In this document: piece after piece, positions 7,418-17,216 of the stretch
Numbering within the stretch: the stretch's first letter is position 1
Layout: each line of letters starts with the position of its first letter
Assembly: GCF_035271045.1 (NCBI RefSeq)
Contig: NZ_DATESC010000030.1
Coordinates: 186,001-250,000, forward strand
DNA from: Marinospirillum sp035271045
GTDB taxonomy: Bacteria; Pseudomonadota; Gammaproteobacteria; Pseudomonadales; Halomonadaceae
Direction: 5' to 3'
Length of the DNA stretch: 64,000 nt
The notes under the pieces: model-generated
Seen by the model: the letters and a program-made list of their open reading frames with translations, nothing else
Told to the model about the DNA's origin: nothing
Databases searched by the model: none
Translations under genes and position numbers: made by a program

Positions 7418-9826
7418 TTAAAAGGTTTGCCCCAATGAGAATTGGAAGAACTCTGTACGATCTTTAGGGCCGTCATTGAGTGGTTGAGCAATACTAAAAG
7501 CTAAAGGCCCAATGGCGGTTAGCCAAGTTAAACTGATGCCCGCGGAATAACGCAATTCATCTAAGTTTACACCTTTAGTACAAGTATCATGCCCTATGAT
7601 GCATTCAGTCATAAATACGCTGCCTGCATCAACAAATAAACTGGTTTGCATCGAACGTTGATCTTCAATAAAGGGTAGTGGGAATATAAGCTCAGCAGAA
7701 CCTTCAATGAGTACGTTGCCACCTAAAGCATTGGTTGTTTCTCTTGTTTTACCACCTAAGCCGTCAGTTTGTGTACTGCGTTGCCCTAAGCTATTGGAGC
7801 GATAACCGCGCACCGAACTTAAACCACCCGAAAAATAATTCTCATAAAAAGGTAGCTGATTGTATTCACTATTTAAGCTGCCACCATAACCTAAATCAGT
7901 TTTAAATTTAAGTGACCAGTTATCAGCAAGCGTGAAATATTTCTGACCTCGGTAGTTGGCTTTAAAAAACTCATAGTCAGAACCGGGTGTTGCTAATTCT
8001 AAGCTAAGGCTTTGGTAACTACCGTCGGTTGCCAAAATACCGCGATTAAGTTTGTTTCTTGTCCAGCGCCCCGTTAACTTATAATTAAAAAAATCTAAGC
8101 CATAAAGTGCATTAAAAGCACGAATATCATCCAGTAAAATAAAATCTGAACCCGTCATTTTTTCGGTTTGCACATGCGTATTATCAAAACCTAGCGACAA
8201 ACTTAAACGACTGAACCTAGAAATAGGGTAGCCATAAGTAACATTGGCACCATAAGCATCAGTGGCGTAACTAGAAATACCGTAATCTTCACTGTTAAAG
8301 TCCGTTTCACGGTAAAAAAGATTAAAGCCTCTTGAGATACCATCAATGGTGTAATAAGGGTTTAAGTAAGAAAAATTATAACTGGTACGAAAATCACTAC
8401 GGTTAGCGCCAAGGCTAACGACATTACCCGTTCCTAAAAAATTATTTTGTGATAGCGATGCACCATAAACCACGCCGCTGGATTGAGAGTAACCCACGCT
8501 AGCAGAAATAGACCCAGACGGCTGTTCTTCCACCGTGTAGTTCACATCAATTAAATCAGGGCTGCCAGCAATTGGCTGCGTTTCGACATTCACACTGCTA
8601 AAAAAGCCAAGGCGTTCTAACTGCTGTTTAGATTGTTGAATTAAATCAGTGTTGGCAGAAGCACCTTCCAGTTGAATCATTTCGCGGCGTAACACTTCAT
8701 CTTTGGTGCTGATATTGCCGTTAAAGTTAATGCGGCGAACGTAGCTACGGCGACCGGGATCAACAAAAAAGGTTAATTTAACTTCTTTTTTTAGGTCATC
8801 AATTTCAGGACGGGCGTTAATTTCTGCAAAGGTATAGCCTTCAATCCCCAAACGACTACGCATATTTTCACTGGACGCGGTCATGGCGCTACGAGAAAAC
8901 ACATCGTTTACTTTAAGAAGAATAAGCGAGGTCAATTCGTTTTCTTCTAAAATAAGCTCGCCAGCTAACTCAACAGCGCTGACTTTATATTGATCGCCTT
9001 CAAAAATATTAACGGTAACAAAGATGTCTTGCTTGTCTGGGCTAATAGACACTTGAGTCGACTCAACATTAAAACGTAAATAGCCTTTATCTAAATACCA
9101 AGACCGTAAACGCTCTAAGTCACCACTTAGTTTTTCGCGGGAGTATTGGTCGGCAGACGAAAATAATGTCCAGCCTTTAGTTTCATTCAGCTCAAAGTTT
9201 TTAAGCAGTTGTTGGTTAGTATAACTAGTGTTACCAACAATATTAATACGGCGTATTGCAGCAACACTGCCTTCAGTAATGCTAATTTTAATTGCTACAC
9301 GGTTGCGCGGCAATGCTTCAACTTCGCTGGTTATTTTTGCGTTGTAGCGGCCTTGTGCGTGGTACATCCGCTCTAACTCAAGCTTAATTTTGTCAAGGGT
9401 GGAGCGTTGAAAAATTTGCCCTTCTTCTAAACCAGCTTGCGACAAACCTTTGGTTAAATCTTCGGTGCTGACTTTTTTGTTGCCTTCAATTTCAAGCTTT
9501 TGCAGCGTTGGGCGCTCTTTTACCTTAATCACTAGCTGATTAGCATCTTCATAAACAGCAACATCATCAAACAAGCCCGTAGCAAATAGCTGTTTAGTGG
9601 CCTTGGTAATCTGCTCTAAAGCAATGGGTTCGTTGGCTTGTAAAGGTAGCTCTGAAAATACTGTACCCGGTGAAACACGCTGCAAGCCTTCAATACGAAG
9701 ATCGTCCATTTGAAAAGTGCGATTAGCGGCCTCTAAAGAAGCAGCGTTGACTAAGGCAAGCAAAAAAACCAAAGCAAGTAACAAGACTAGGCTTGGTGTT
9801 AAAAAAATTGAAGTGCGAAATTTCAC
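7418..9826 (-). CDS. bamA: Outer membrane protein assembly factor BamA
   Basis: Central Omp85 protein of the BAM complex. After a signal peptide (about 1-34, ending VNAASLEAA) come five POTRA domains (about 38-430) and a C-terminal 16-strand beta-barrel. The conserved loop-6 motif appears as GGLSSVRGYRSNSLG, and the chain ends in the expected FSLGQTF aromatic terminus. 802 aa. It lies between rseP and skp, the common gammaproteobacterial order. Confidence 0.97.
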   Translation of the reverse strand: MKFRTSIFLTPSLVLLLALVFLLALVNAASLEAANRTFQMDDLRIEGLQRVSPGTVFSELPLQANEPIALEQITKATKQLFATGLFDDVAVYEDANQLVIKVKERPTLQKLEIEGNKKVSTEDLTKGLSQAGLEEGQIFQRSTLDKIKLELERMYHAQGRYNAKITSEVEALPRNRVAIKISITEGSVAAIRRINIVGNTSYTNQQLLKNFELNETKGWTLFSSADQYSREKLSGDLERLRSWYLDKGYLRFNVESTQVSISPDKQDIFVTVNIFEGDQYKVSAVELAGELILEENELTSLILLKVNDVFSRSAMTASSENMRSRLGIEGYTFAEINARPEIDDLKKEVKLTFFVDPGRRSYVRRINFNGNISTKDEVLRREMIQLEGASANTDLIQQSKQQLERLGFFSSVNVETQPIAGSPDLIDVNYTVEEQPSGSISASVGYSQSSGVVYGASLSQNNFLGTGNVVSLGANRSDFRTSYNFSYLNPYYTIDGISRGFNLFYRETDFNSEDYGISSYATDAYGANVTYGYPISRFSRLSLSLGFDNTHVQTEKMTGSDFILLDDIRAFNALYGLDFFNYKLTGRWTRNKLNRGILATDGSYQSLSLELATPGSDYEFFKANYRGQKYFTLADNWSLKFKTDLGYGGSLNSEYNQLPFYENYFSGGLSSVRGYRSNSLGQRSTQTDGLGGKTRETTNALGGNVLIEGSAELIFPLPFIEDQRSMQTSLFVDAGSVFMTECIIGHDTCTKGVNLDELRYSAGISLTWLTAIGPLAFSIAQPLNDGPKDRTEFFQFSLGQTF

Positions 9827-9855
9827 GCTATTCAGTATCCGTTTTAGTGGCGGTT

Positions 9856-9885
9856 GCTATTAACCTAGTGGCTATTAACCTAGTG
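9856..9885. repeat. Perfect 15-bp tandem duplication upstream of bamA
   Basis: GCTATTAACCTAGTG occurs twice head to tail in the 79-base gap between rseP and bamA, followed by a partial third copy (GGTTGCTATTA). It probably arose by slippage and changes only leader length. Confidence 0.85.
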
Positions 9886-9905
9886 GGTTGCTATTAAAAT
9901 AAAGG

Positions 9906-11261
9906 CTAAAGACGCAGTAAATCAAAATAAAAAGCCAGCAGCATTAAGCTACCTAACATCAATACACCCACGCGTGTTGCCGCTTCTTGTACCGCTTCAG
10001 TGACGGGTTTGCGTCTTATCGCTTCAATGGCATAAAAAAGTAAATGCCCGCCATCCAGTACAGGAATGGGTAATAAGTTAAGAATGCCTAAACTAATACT
10101 GACATAAGCTAAAAAGCTAATATAGCTTTCCCAACCTGAACGTGCCGAATCGCTAGCCACACGGGCAATGGTAATTGGGCCAGATAAGTTAGTTGGACTA
10201 ATTAAACCAGTCACCATTTTGCCTATAGAATTCAGTGTTAACCAGCTCATTTCTATGGTTTTTTGTGAAGCACGTACCAGTGAATCAACAGGGCCAAAGC
10301 GTTGCTCGCGTAGAAGCTCTGCTGGCCATTCGGGCATTTGCACACCTGCACCAATAAAGCCAACTTCACGACCGTCTTCTTGGACTCTAATATTGGGTGT
10401 TATAGCCAGTTCTAGTGGCTGTTGGTTTCTTTCTATAGAAAGAAACAGTTGCTGATTAGGATTGGCTTGTAAGACTTCAACCAATGCAGCCCAGCTATTA
10501 ATAGCAGCATTGTTGGCGGCAATAATTTTATCACCGGCTTGTAAACCGGCTTGTTCTGCCGCACCAGATGCTTGAATACTGCCTAAAACAGGTGCCAAGT
10601 CGGGTCGCCAAGGCCTAACCCCTAAACTGCCAAATGGGTCGGGTTGTTCTTGTCCGGCTAAAAAATGAGTGACTTGAACCTTAACTTCGCGTTGATAACT
10701 GTCTTGTTCGTTTTGCACGCTTAACGTAATTTGCGTGGTTTCACCCATGCGCGACAATAAGCTCAAACCCACTTCTTGCCAACTGGGTGTATTGCTACCG
10801 TTAATGCTTAAAATTTCATCGCCTTGCTTTAAACCAGCAACAGCAGCGGGTGAGCCTTGTTCAACATTGCCTACTAAAGGCGCAGGCACTTGCGTTCCCA
10901 CAACAAAAATAAACCAATAAGCCACAATTGCTAGCAAAAAGTTAGCAATCGGTCCTGCTGCAACAATCGCAAAACGCTGTCCTACACTTTTACTGTTAAA
11001 TGATTGGCTCGCCAATTCTGGCGGCACATTACCTTCGCGCTCATCAAGCATTTTAACGTAACCGCCTAAAGGCAGTGCTGCAATCACATACTCAGTGCCT
11101 TGTTTGTCGTGCCAACGCAGCAGCGGTTTACCAAAGCCCACCGAAAAGCGCAGCACTTTAACACCACAGCGCCTTGCTACCCAAAAGTGACCAAACTCAT
11201 GGAAAGTAATTAAAATGCCTAAAGTGATGATAAGCGAAAAAATAGTGTGTAAAAAATCCAT
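9906..11261 (-). CDS. rseP: Site-2 intramembrane metalloprotease RseP
   Basis: Inner-membrane zinc protease that makes the second cut of the anti-sigma factor RseA in the envelope stress pathway. The zinc motif HEFGH is at residues 21-25 in the first membrane helix, two PDZ domains occupy roughly 125-310, and the third zinc ligand lies in PIPVLDGGHL near residue 400. 451 aa, normal. It sits upstream of bamA, consistent with its role in envelope homeostasis. Confidence 0.96.
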   Translation of the reverse strand: MDFLHTIFSLIITLGILITFHEFGHFWVARRCGVKVLRFSVGFGKPLLRWHDKQGTEYVIAALPLGGYVKMLDEREGNVPPELASQSFNSKSVGQRFAIVAAGPIANFLLAIVAYWFIFVVGTQVPAPLVGNVEQGSPAAVAGLKQGDEILSINGSNTPSWQEVGLSLLSRMGETTQITLSVQNEQDSYQREVKVQVTHFLAGQEQPDPFGSLGVRPWRPDLAPVLGSIQASGAAEQAGLQAGDKIIAANNAAINSWAALVEVLQANPNQQLFLSIERNQQPLELAITPNIRVQEDGREVGFIGAGVQMPEWPAELLREQRFGPVDSLVRASQKTIEMSWLTLNSIGKMVTGLISPTNLSGPITIARVASDSARSGWESYISFLAYVSISLGILNLLPIPVLDGGHLLFYAIEAIRRKPVTEAVQEAATRVGVLMLGSLMLLAFYFDLLRL

Positions 11262-11285
11262 AACAGGCTTTAAGTCCGCAAAAGG

Positions 11286-12464
11286 TTAATGACGCTTTTG
11301 AATGATGTATTGTGCTAGCTGGTTAGCACGCCGATCTTCTGACAATAAAAGCTCAAGATCGTTTGCTGCTTGAATCGGGCTAAGATCAAGTACACGCTGA
11401 ATAATGTCAGGAATGTGTGTAAAGCCAATTTTTTGTTCAAGAAATGCCGCAACCGCTACTTCATTGGCAGCATTTAAAATAGCGGGCGCTGTGCCACCGG
11501 CTTGAAAAGCTTGGCGGGCTAGTTGTAGGCAAGGAAAAGCAATTTCATCTGGTTTTTCAAACGTTAAGGCGCTGGCTGTCATTAAATCAAGTGGGTCGAC
11601 ACCAGCAGCAATGCGTTTTGGCCAAGCTAAAGCGTGAGCAATGGGGGTACGCATATCAGGGTTGCCTAGCTGCGCTAATACTGAGCCATCACGGTAGCTA
11701 ACCATCGAATGAATAATGCTTTGCGGATGCACAACAACTTCAATTTGCTGCGGCTGCACATTAAATAGCCAGCAAGCTTCAATTAGCTCTAAACCCTTGT
11801 TCATTAAGGTGGCTGAATCAACGGAAATTTTACGTCCCATTGACCAATTAGGATGAGCAACGGCTTGTTCGGGTGTAACGTTTTTTAAAGCTTCGGCTTG
11901 CCAGCCACGAAATGGCCCACCTGAAGCCGTTAATAAGAGTTTTTCAATGCCTTGTTCAGCAAAGCTACGTTTAGAAAAATCAGTTGGCAGGCACTGAAAA
12001 ATAGCGTTGTGTTCAGAATCAATCGGCAGCAGTGTTGCTTGGTGTTGTTCTACTGCATCCATAAACAGCGCCCCAGACATCACCAGCGCTTCTTTATTGG
12101 CTAATAAAATGCGTTTGCCGGCTTTAACCGCAGCCAGCGTTGGCACTAAACCGGCAGCACCCACTATGGCCGCTACAACGACCTCAACTTCAGGCGTGCT
12201 GGCTAAAAGCTGCAAACCCTCTTCACCGGCTACTACTTGTGTTTTACAGCCTGCTGCACTTAATGCTTGTTGAAACTCAGCAGCTGCGGCTTCAGGAACG
12301 GCAGCCAGTTGCGGTTGGAATTTTTTGCAGATTTGTAGTAATTCAGCCAAGCGTTGATAGCCCGACACCGCAAAAACTTCGTATTGGTCAGCATTACGCG
12401 CCACCACATCTAACGTTGATTGCCCGACTGAGCCTGTTGCACCTAAAATTGCAATGTGTATCAC
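11286..12464 (-). CDS. dxr: 1-deoxy-D-xylulose 5-phosphate reductoisomerase
   Basis: Second enzyme of the MEP isoprenoid pathway; NADPH-dependent rearrangement and reduction of DXP to MEP. The NADPH-binding motif GATGSVGQSTLDV is at residues 8-20, with ANKEALVM, the metal-binding PIDSEHNAIFQ, and MGRKISVDSATLMNKGLE. 392 aa. Its start overlaps the cdsA stop by 4 bases. Its product feeds isoprenoids toward undecaprenyl phosphate, matching uppS two genes away. Confidence 0.97.
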   Translation of the reverse strand: MIHIAILGATGSVGQSTLDVVARNADQYEVFAVSGYQRLAELLQICKKFQPQLAAVPEAAAAEFQQALSAAGCKTQVVAGEEGLQLLASTPEVEVVVAAIVGAAGLVPTLAAVKAGKRILLANKEALVMSGALFMDAVEQHQATLLPIDSEHNAIFQCLPTDFSKRSFAEQGIEKLLLTASGGPFRGWQAEALKNVTPEQAVAHPNWSMGRKISVDSATLMNKGLELIEACWLFNVQPQQIEVVVHPQSIIHSMVSYRDGSVLAQLGNPDMRTPIAHALAWPKRIAAGVDPLDLMTASALTFEKPDEIAFPCLQLARQAFQAGGTAPAILNAANEVAVAAFLEQKIGFTHIPDIIQRVLDLSPIQAANDLELLLSEDRRANQLAQYIIQKRH

Positions 12465-13267
12465 AATAAATCGCCTGCAAAATTAAGCATTAATAAAGCA
12501 AATAAAGGTACAGCAGACGTTAAACTGTCAATTCTGTCCATAATGCCACCATGTCCGGGTAATAATTGACTAGAATCTTTCATGCCTGATTCACGTTTAA
12601 CCAAGCTTTCGGTTAAATCACCCAACACAGAAACTGCGGTAATAATCAGTGTAATAACCAGCAGCAATAAAAACTGTTTGAATGAAAAACTTTGATAAAA
12701 GCTGGCCGCAACGCTTAGTAAACTAGTACCAACCAAGCCACCAGCAACACCTTCCCAAGATTTTCCTGGGCTAACCGCAGGGGCAAGCTTGTGTTGACCA
12801 AATGCACGGCCTGCAAAATAAGCAAAAACATCAGCAACCCAAGCAATTAACAGTACATAAAGTAGCCAAAACCAACCTTGTTCACGCAATAAAATAAAGC
12901 CAGCCCAAGCAGGGGCAAGAATAAACACACCCATAATTAAACGGCGTGATGGGCAACGCCACAGGTTGGCTGTTTTAGGGTAAGTGGTGACAAAAAATAG
13001 CGCTACTAGCCAGCCAGCCAAACCTAACCACAAAGCTTGGTGCAGTAATTCTGGCTTTTCAAAAGCGCCAAATAGGATTAGTAAAATAAAGGCTGGGAAA
13101 ATAATTTGACCCACCAACTTAAAGCCAGATAATCGCGCCCATTCCCAAGCCCCAATACCAATCACTACGCCAGTAAAAATGGCAAATGCAATACCGCTAA
13201 GGCCAAACAAGCCCCAAAGTGCCAAAGGCGCTAAAAAAATCGCGGTCAGCAGTCTTTGTTTTAACAT
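12461..13267 (-). CDS. cdsA: Phosphatidate cytidylyltransferase
   Basis: Membrane enzyme that makes CDP-diacylglycerol from phosphatidic acid and CTP, the branch point of phospholipid synthesis. Multiple hydrophobic helices precede the SPGKSWEG segment and the C-terminal CDS signature, which reads SLVKRESGMKDSSQLLPGHG and continues to an MDR. 268 aa. Translationally coupled to dxr by a 4-base overlap and 21 bases from uppS. Confidence 0.97.
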   Translation of the reverse strand: MLKQRLLTAIFLAPLALWGLFGLSGIAFAIFTGVVIGIGAWEWARLSGFKLVGQIIFPAFILLILFGAFEKPELLHQALWLGLAGWLVALFFVTTYPKTANLWRCPSRRLIMGVFILAPAWAGFILLREQGWFWLLYVLLIAWVADVFAYFAGRAFGQHKLAPAVSPGKSWEGVAGGLVGTSLLSVAASFYQSFSFKQFLLLLVITLIITAVSVLGDLTESLVKRESGMKDSSQLLPGHGGIMDRIDSLTSAVPLFALLMLNFAGDLL

Positions 13268-13288
13268 GGCAGAAAATGTCCGTTGGGT

Positions 13289-14035
13289 TTAACGATGGGT
13301 GATTTCTTCACGTCCACCAAAGCGTCGCTGGCGGTTAATAAAGACTTTTAAAGTGTCATAAAAAGCCTGTTGACGAAAGTCAGGCCAATAAGCGTCAACA
13401 AATACCAGCTCAGCATAAGCTAACTGCCAAAGTAAAAAGTTACTAAGGCGTTGCTCGCCGCTGGTTCGAATACACAGATCAGGGTCGGGTAATGCTTCTA
13501 AAGCTAGGTGTTTTTGAAAGTCGGCTTCGGTAATGTCTTGTGCATTTAGCTCACCTTTTTCAACCTGCAAAGCCAATTGCCGTGCTGCTTGGGTTATATC
13601 TTGTCGGCCACCATAGTTAGCTGCAATGACCAAAGTTGTTTTAGTATTGTTAGCGGTTAATTCTTCAGCTTTAAGCATTAGCTGCTGCAGTTCGTTAGAA
13701 AACCCAGTACGATCCCCGACCACTTTTAAGCGCACTTGGTATTTATTCAGGCGCTTGGTTTCACGGCGCAACGCCCACTTAAACAACGCCATTAAGCCAC
13801 TAACTTCTTCAGCAGGCCTAGACCAGTTTTCACTAGAAAAAGCAAACAGGGTAATCACTTCAATACCCTGCTGCAATGCAACCTCAACAACGGCTCGAAC
13901 AGAATCAACCCCTGCTTTATGTCCAGCAAAGCTAGGAAGCCTACGCTGTTTTGCCCAGCGATTATTGCCATCCATAATAATGGCAACGTGCTTAGGCAAA
14001 CCTTCTAGTTGTGGCAGGTTATGCGTTGAAGACAT
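13289..14035 (-). CDS. uppS: Undecaprenyl diphosphate synthase
   Basis: Cis-prenyltransferase that extends farnesyl diphosphate to the C55 carrier lipid. The active-site segment HVAIIMDGNNRWAKQR carries the catalytic aspartate (D22); FAFSSENW and the C-terminal RTSGEQRLSNFLLWQ and WPDF are family motifs. 248 aa. It lies between frr and cdsA as in many proteobacteria. Also called ispU. Confidence 0.97.
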   Translation of the reverse strand: MSSTHNLPQLEGLPKHVAIIMDGNNRWAKQRRLPSFAGHKAGVDSVRAVVEVALQQGIEVITLFAFSSENWSRPAEEVSGLMALFKWALRRETKRLNKYQVRLKVVGDRTGFSNELQQLMLKAEELTANNTKTTLVIAANYGGRQDITQAARQLALQVEKGELNAQDITEADFQKHLALEALPDPDLCIRTSGEQRLSNFLLWQLAYAELVFVDAYWPDFRQQAFYDTLKVFINRQRRFGGREEITHR

Positions 14036-14054
14036 TCGTCAAGCCTGTTTTGAA

Positions 14055-14612
14055 TTAGATTTGCATCAAGTCTTCTTCTTTGGATGCTAGCGCCTTGTCG
14101 ACTTCGACAATAAACTTATCCGTTACTTTTTGAATTTCGTCTTGTGCGCGGCGTTCTTCATCTTCGCTAATGTCTTTGTCTTTTAGCAACGCTTTTAGCT
14201 GGTTGTTAGCATCACGGCGAATGTTGCGTATTGCCACACGGCCATTTTCTGATTCAGTACGTGCTTGTTTTGTATAGCCTTTACGGGTTTCTTCCGTTAA
14301 AGCAGGCATAGGTACACGAATGTTAGATCCAGCGGTATTAGGATTAAGACCAAGATCAGATTTCATGATTGCCTTTTCAACCGCTGGCACCATGTTTTTT
14401 TCCCAAGGAATAACCATTAAAGTACGGTTGTCTTCCATGTTGATGTTAGCAACTTGGCTTAAAGGAACTTCACTGCCATAGTAATCAACACGCACAGCAT
14501 CAAGAATACTTGGGTGGGCGCGTCCAGTACGGATTTTATTAAAAGCACTGCGTAGTGCTTCCAAACTTTTGTCCATACGTTCTTGTGCGTCTTTTTTAAT
14601 TGTATCAATCAT
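14055..14612 (-). CDS. frr: Ribosome recycling factor
   Basis: Cytosolic factor that, with EF-G, splits post-termination ribosomes. The 185-aa length and sequence are canonical: the N-terminal AQERMDKSLEALRSAFNKIRTGRA, the VPMPALTEETRKGYTKQA hinge region and the C-terminal coiled segment. It follows pyrH by about 40 bases. Confidence 0.98.
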   Translation of the reverse strand: MIDTIKKDAQERMDKSLEALRSAFNKIRTGRAHPSILDAVRVDYYGSEVPLSQVANINMEDNRTLMVIPWEKNMVPAVEKAIMKSDLGLNPNTAGSNIRVPMPALTEETRKGYTKQARTESENGRVAIRNIRRDANNQLKALLKDKDISEDEERRAQDEIQKVTDKFIVEVDKALASKEEDLMQI

Positions 14613-14653
14613 AATTTTGCCTCTTACAAAAATAGCTCAGCTGTAGATAAGGT

Positions 14654-15388
14654 CTAACCTTTATAAATCAGTGTACCTTCATGGACACCGACTACCAGAT
14701 TAAGTAAAGCACCTGATTTATTCATATTGAATACACGCACGGGCATGGATTGGTCACGCACTAAACAAATGGCGGTTAAATCCATGACTTCAAGTTTTTG
14801 ATCCAGCGCTTCGTCATAAGTTAAATGCTCATACTTTACCGCATCTGGGTATTTAACAGGGTCTTTATTATAAACGCCATCCACTTTAGTGGCCTTAATA
14901 ACAACATCCGCATCTATTTCTATACCGCGCAAACAAGCTGCTGAATCGGTTGTAAAGAAAGGATTGCCAGTGCCAGCAGCAAAAATAACCACATCGCCTG
15001 AAGTAAGGTAGCGAATGGCTGTACGGCGATCATAGTGCTCAACAACACCGCTCATGGGAATGGCAGACATAACGCGAGTACGAATATTGGTGCGCTCTAA
15101 GGCATCACGCATGGCAAGTGCATTCATTACTGTTGCTAACATACCCATGTGGTCGCCGGTGACTCTTTCCATACCAGAAGCGCTCAGTGCAGCACCACGA
15201 AATAAATTACCACCACCAATCACGATGCCAACTTGAACACCTATACCTACTAATTGCCCAATTTCTAAAGCCATCCGATCTAAAACTTTGGGATCAATAC
15301 CAAATTCTTGATCGCCCATTAGGGCTTCGCCGCTGAGTTTAAGAAGAATGCGCTTGTATTTTGCGTTTCGATCCGAGGGTGTGACCAT
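14654..15388 (-). CDS. pyrH: Uridylate kinase
   Basis: Hexameric UMP kinase of the amino-acid-kinase fold. KRILLKLSGEALMG near the N-terminus, VIGGGNLFRG, and GTGNPFFTTDSAA are the expected nucleotide and UMP-binding segments. The frame is open to 15433, but the ATG at 15388 has GGAG seven bases upstream and gives MVTPSDRNAKYKRILL, matching the family N-terminus, so the longer form (which would run into a hairpin) is rejected. About 244 aa. Confidence 0.96.
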   Translation of the reverse strand: MVTPSDRNAKYKRILLKLSGEALMGDQEFGIDPKVLDRMALEIGQLVGIGVQVGIVIGGGNLFRGAALSASGMERVTGDHMGMLATVMNALAMRDALERTNIRTRVMSAIPMSGVVEHYDRRTAIRYLTSGDVVIFAAGTGNPFFTTDSAACLRGIEIDADVVIKATKVDGVYNKDPVKYPDAVKYEHLTYDEALDQKLEVMDLTAICLVRDQSMPVRVFNMNKSGALLNLVVGVHEGTLIYKG

Positions 15389-15433
15389 GGGCAAGTCTCC
15401 AAATAGGCAGAATATAGGGTTCTTTAATTGCAC

Positions 15434-15465
15434 AAAAACGTGCAGGGAAAACCCAGCACGTTTTT
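15434..15465 (-). terminator. Hairpin terminator or attenuator between tsf and pyrH
   Basis: A 10-bp perfect stem, AAAAACGTGC / GCACGTTTTT, with a 12-base loop, ends in five T residues on the minus strand. It lies just before the pyrH ribosome site and should end a fraction of rpsB-tsf transcripts. By symmetry it could also act on the other strand. Confidence 0.75.
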
Positions 15466-15517
15466 GAGGAGCTTCTAAGCTAGCTTTCTAGCCCACAAAC
15501 TAGGGTTTAAGTCGATT

Positions 15518-16378
15518 CTAACGACCAGCAACCTGTGCTGCTACTTCTGCAGCAAAATCTTCTTCTTTCTTTTCAATGCCTTCGCCAACTTCAAAACGCT
15601 GGTAGCTAACAACTTCGCCGCCAGCCGCTTTAACATAAGCACCCACTGTTAACTCTGGGTTTTTGATGAAAGCTTGTTCAGTTAGACTGTTTTCTGCTAA
15701 GAACTTCTTCAGACGACCACCCACCATTTTTTCAGCAATTTCAGCTGGCTTACTCGCCATGTCTGGTTGCGCTAAAATAATGTCTTTTTCTTTTTGTAGC
15801 TCTTCTTCAGGCATATCTGAAGGCTTGCAAACACGAGGATTAACCGCTGCAATGTGCATCGCAACGTCTTTAGCCACATCCGTATCACCAGCGCTTAGTA
15901 AGCTAAGTACACCAATACGACCACCGTGAACGTATTCACCAACAACAGCACCTTCAATAATGGCTGCACGGCGTACAGAAATATTTTCGCCTACTTTTTG
16001 TACCAATGCACCACGCGCGTCTTCAATTTCGCCAGCCGTTAGCTTAGCAACATCCGTTTCGCGTGTTGCAAGTAGCTTATCAGCAACTAGGCTTACAAAA
16101 TTGATAAAGTTGTCATCACGCGAAACAAAGTCGGTTTCAGAGTTAACTTCAACCATAACGCCATAGCTACCATCAGCAGCAACGCGCGTTGCAATCGCAC
16201 CTTCAGCAGCAATACGGCCTGCTTTCTTAGCCGCTTTTAAGCCAGAATTTTTGCGTAGGTCTTCAATCGCTTGCTCGATATCACCGTTGCTTTCTTCGAG
16301 TGCTTTTTTGCACTCCATCATTGCCAAACCGGTACGATCACGCAGTTCTTTTACTTGTGCAGCAGTAATTTTTACCAT
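15518..16378 (-). CDS. tsf: Translation elongation factor Ts
   Basis: Nucleotide exchange factor for EF-Tu. The N-terminal UBA-like domain (AAQVKELRDRTGLAMMECKKAL) and the EF-Tu-contacting NSETDFVSRDDNF motif (about 79-91) are intact. 286 aa, the usual length. It is the second gene of the rpsB-tsf operon, with a small hairpin between the two. Confidence 0.98.
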   Translation of the reverse strand: MVKITAAQVKELRDRTGLAMMECKKALEESNGDIEQAIEDLRKNSGLKAAKKAGRIAAEGAIATRVAADGSYGVMVEVNSETDFVSRDDNFINFVSLVADKLLATRETDVAKLTAGEIEDARGALVQKVGENISVRRAAIIEGAVVGEYVHGGRIGVLSLLSAGDTDVAKDVAMHIAAVNPRVCKPSDMPEEELQKEKDIILAQPDMASKPAEIAEKMVGGRLKKFLAENSLTEQAFIKNPELTVGAYVKAAGGEVVSYQRFEVGEGIEKKEEDFAAEVAAQVAGR

Positions 16379-16447
16379 GAACCAATCCCCTTAATTAGAA
16401 GATGTTTAGAAAGTTATTGCCTAAAACAACAACCAAAATAGAGAGAA

Positions 16448-16475
16448 AGCCTGCCCAAGGTTTACTAGGCAGGCT
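16448..16475 (-). promoter_or_regulatory. Intercistronic hairpin rpsB/tsf
   Basis: An 8-bp stem AGCCTGCC / GGCAGGCT with a 12-base loop lies between rpsB and tsf. The following sequence on the minus strand is only moderately T-rich, so partial attenuation or mRNA end protection is more likely than full termination. This position fits the known excess of S2 over EF-Ts messages. Confidence 0.5.
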
Positions 16476-16487
16476 AAGCTGAATTAA

Positions 16488-17216
16488 TTACTCAGCGGAG
16501 TTTGCTGCAACTTCAATTAGCTCTTCGCCAACTTCTTCTTCGCGTGCTTTGCTGCAAGCGGTTGCAATAGAGCGTACATAAAGCTGTACGGCACGAATCG
16601 CATCATCGTTACCAGGAATAATAAAGTCTACGCCATCTGGGTTAGAGTTGGTGTCAACTACGCCGATAACAGGAATACCTAGCTTGTTAGCTTCGTTAAT
16701 GGCTAGACGCTCGTGGTCTACGTCAATAACAAATAGTGCATCAGGTAAGCCACCCATGTTTTTGATACCGCCAATGGAGCGCTCTAGCTTTTCCATTTCA
16801 CGCGAGTTCATTAACACTTCTTTTTTGGTTAGCTTTTCAAATGTACCGTCTTGTGACTGAGTTTCTAGTTCACGTAGGCGACGAATTGACTGACGAATGG
16901 TTTTGTAGTTAGTCAGCATACCGCCTAACCAGCGGTGGTTAACATAAGGCATATTAACCTTGTCAGCTTCTTCACGAATAACTTTGCTAGCTGCGCGTTT
17001 AGTACCAACAAAAAGAATTTTGTTTTTACCGCTAGCTAGCTTTTCAACAAAGCTAATCGCTTCATTTAATGCAGGAACGGTTTTTTCTAAGTTAATAATG
17101 TGGATTTTGTTACGCGCACCAAAAATGTACTTACCCATTTTTGGGTTCCAGTAGCGCGTTTGGTGACCAAAGTGAGCGCCAGCTTGTAACAATTCAAGCA
17201 TTGATACTTGTGCCAT
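16488..17216 (-). CDS. rpsB: 30S ribosomal protein S2
   Basis: Small-subunit ribosomal protein and known autoregulator of its own operon. The N-terminal MLELLQAGAHFGHQTRYWNPKM, the IHIINLEKT segment and HRWLGGMLTNYKT are invariant family blocks. 242 aa. It opens the long leftward operon; its leader carries hairpins and a promoter with a GC-rich discriminator, which suggests growth-rate and stringent control. Confidence 0.98.
   Translation of the reverse strand: MAQVSMLELLQAGAHFGHQTRYWNPKMGKYIFGARNKIHIINLEKTVPALNEAISFVEKLASGKNKILFVGTKRAASKVIREEADKVNMPYVNHRWLGGMLTNYKTIRQSIRRLRELETQSQDGTFEKLTKKEVLMNSREMEKLERSIGGIKNMGGLPDALFVIDVDHERLAINEANKLGIPVIGVVDTNSNPDGVDFIIPGNDDAIRAVQLYVRSIATACSKAREEEVGEELIEVAANSAE

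Noticed and set aside
12140..12469. 109-aa plus-strand frame opposite dxr
   Set aside because: Shadow of dxr; composition matches reverse-strand translation, and no upstream signals.
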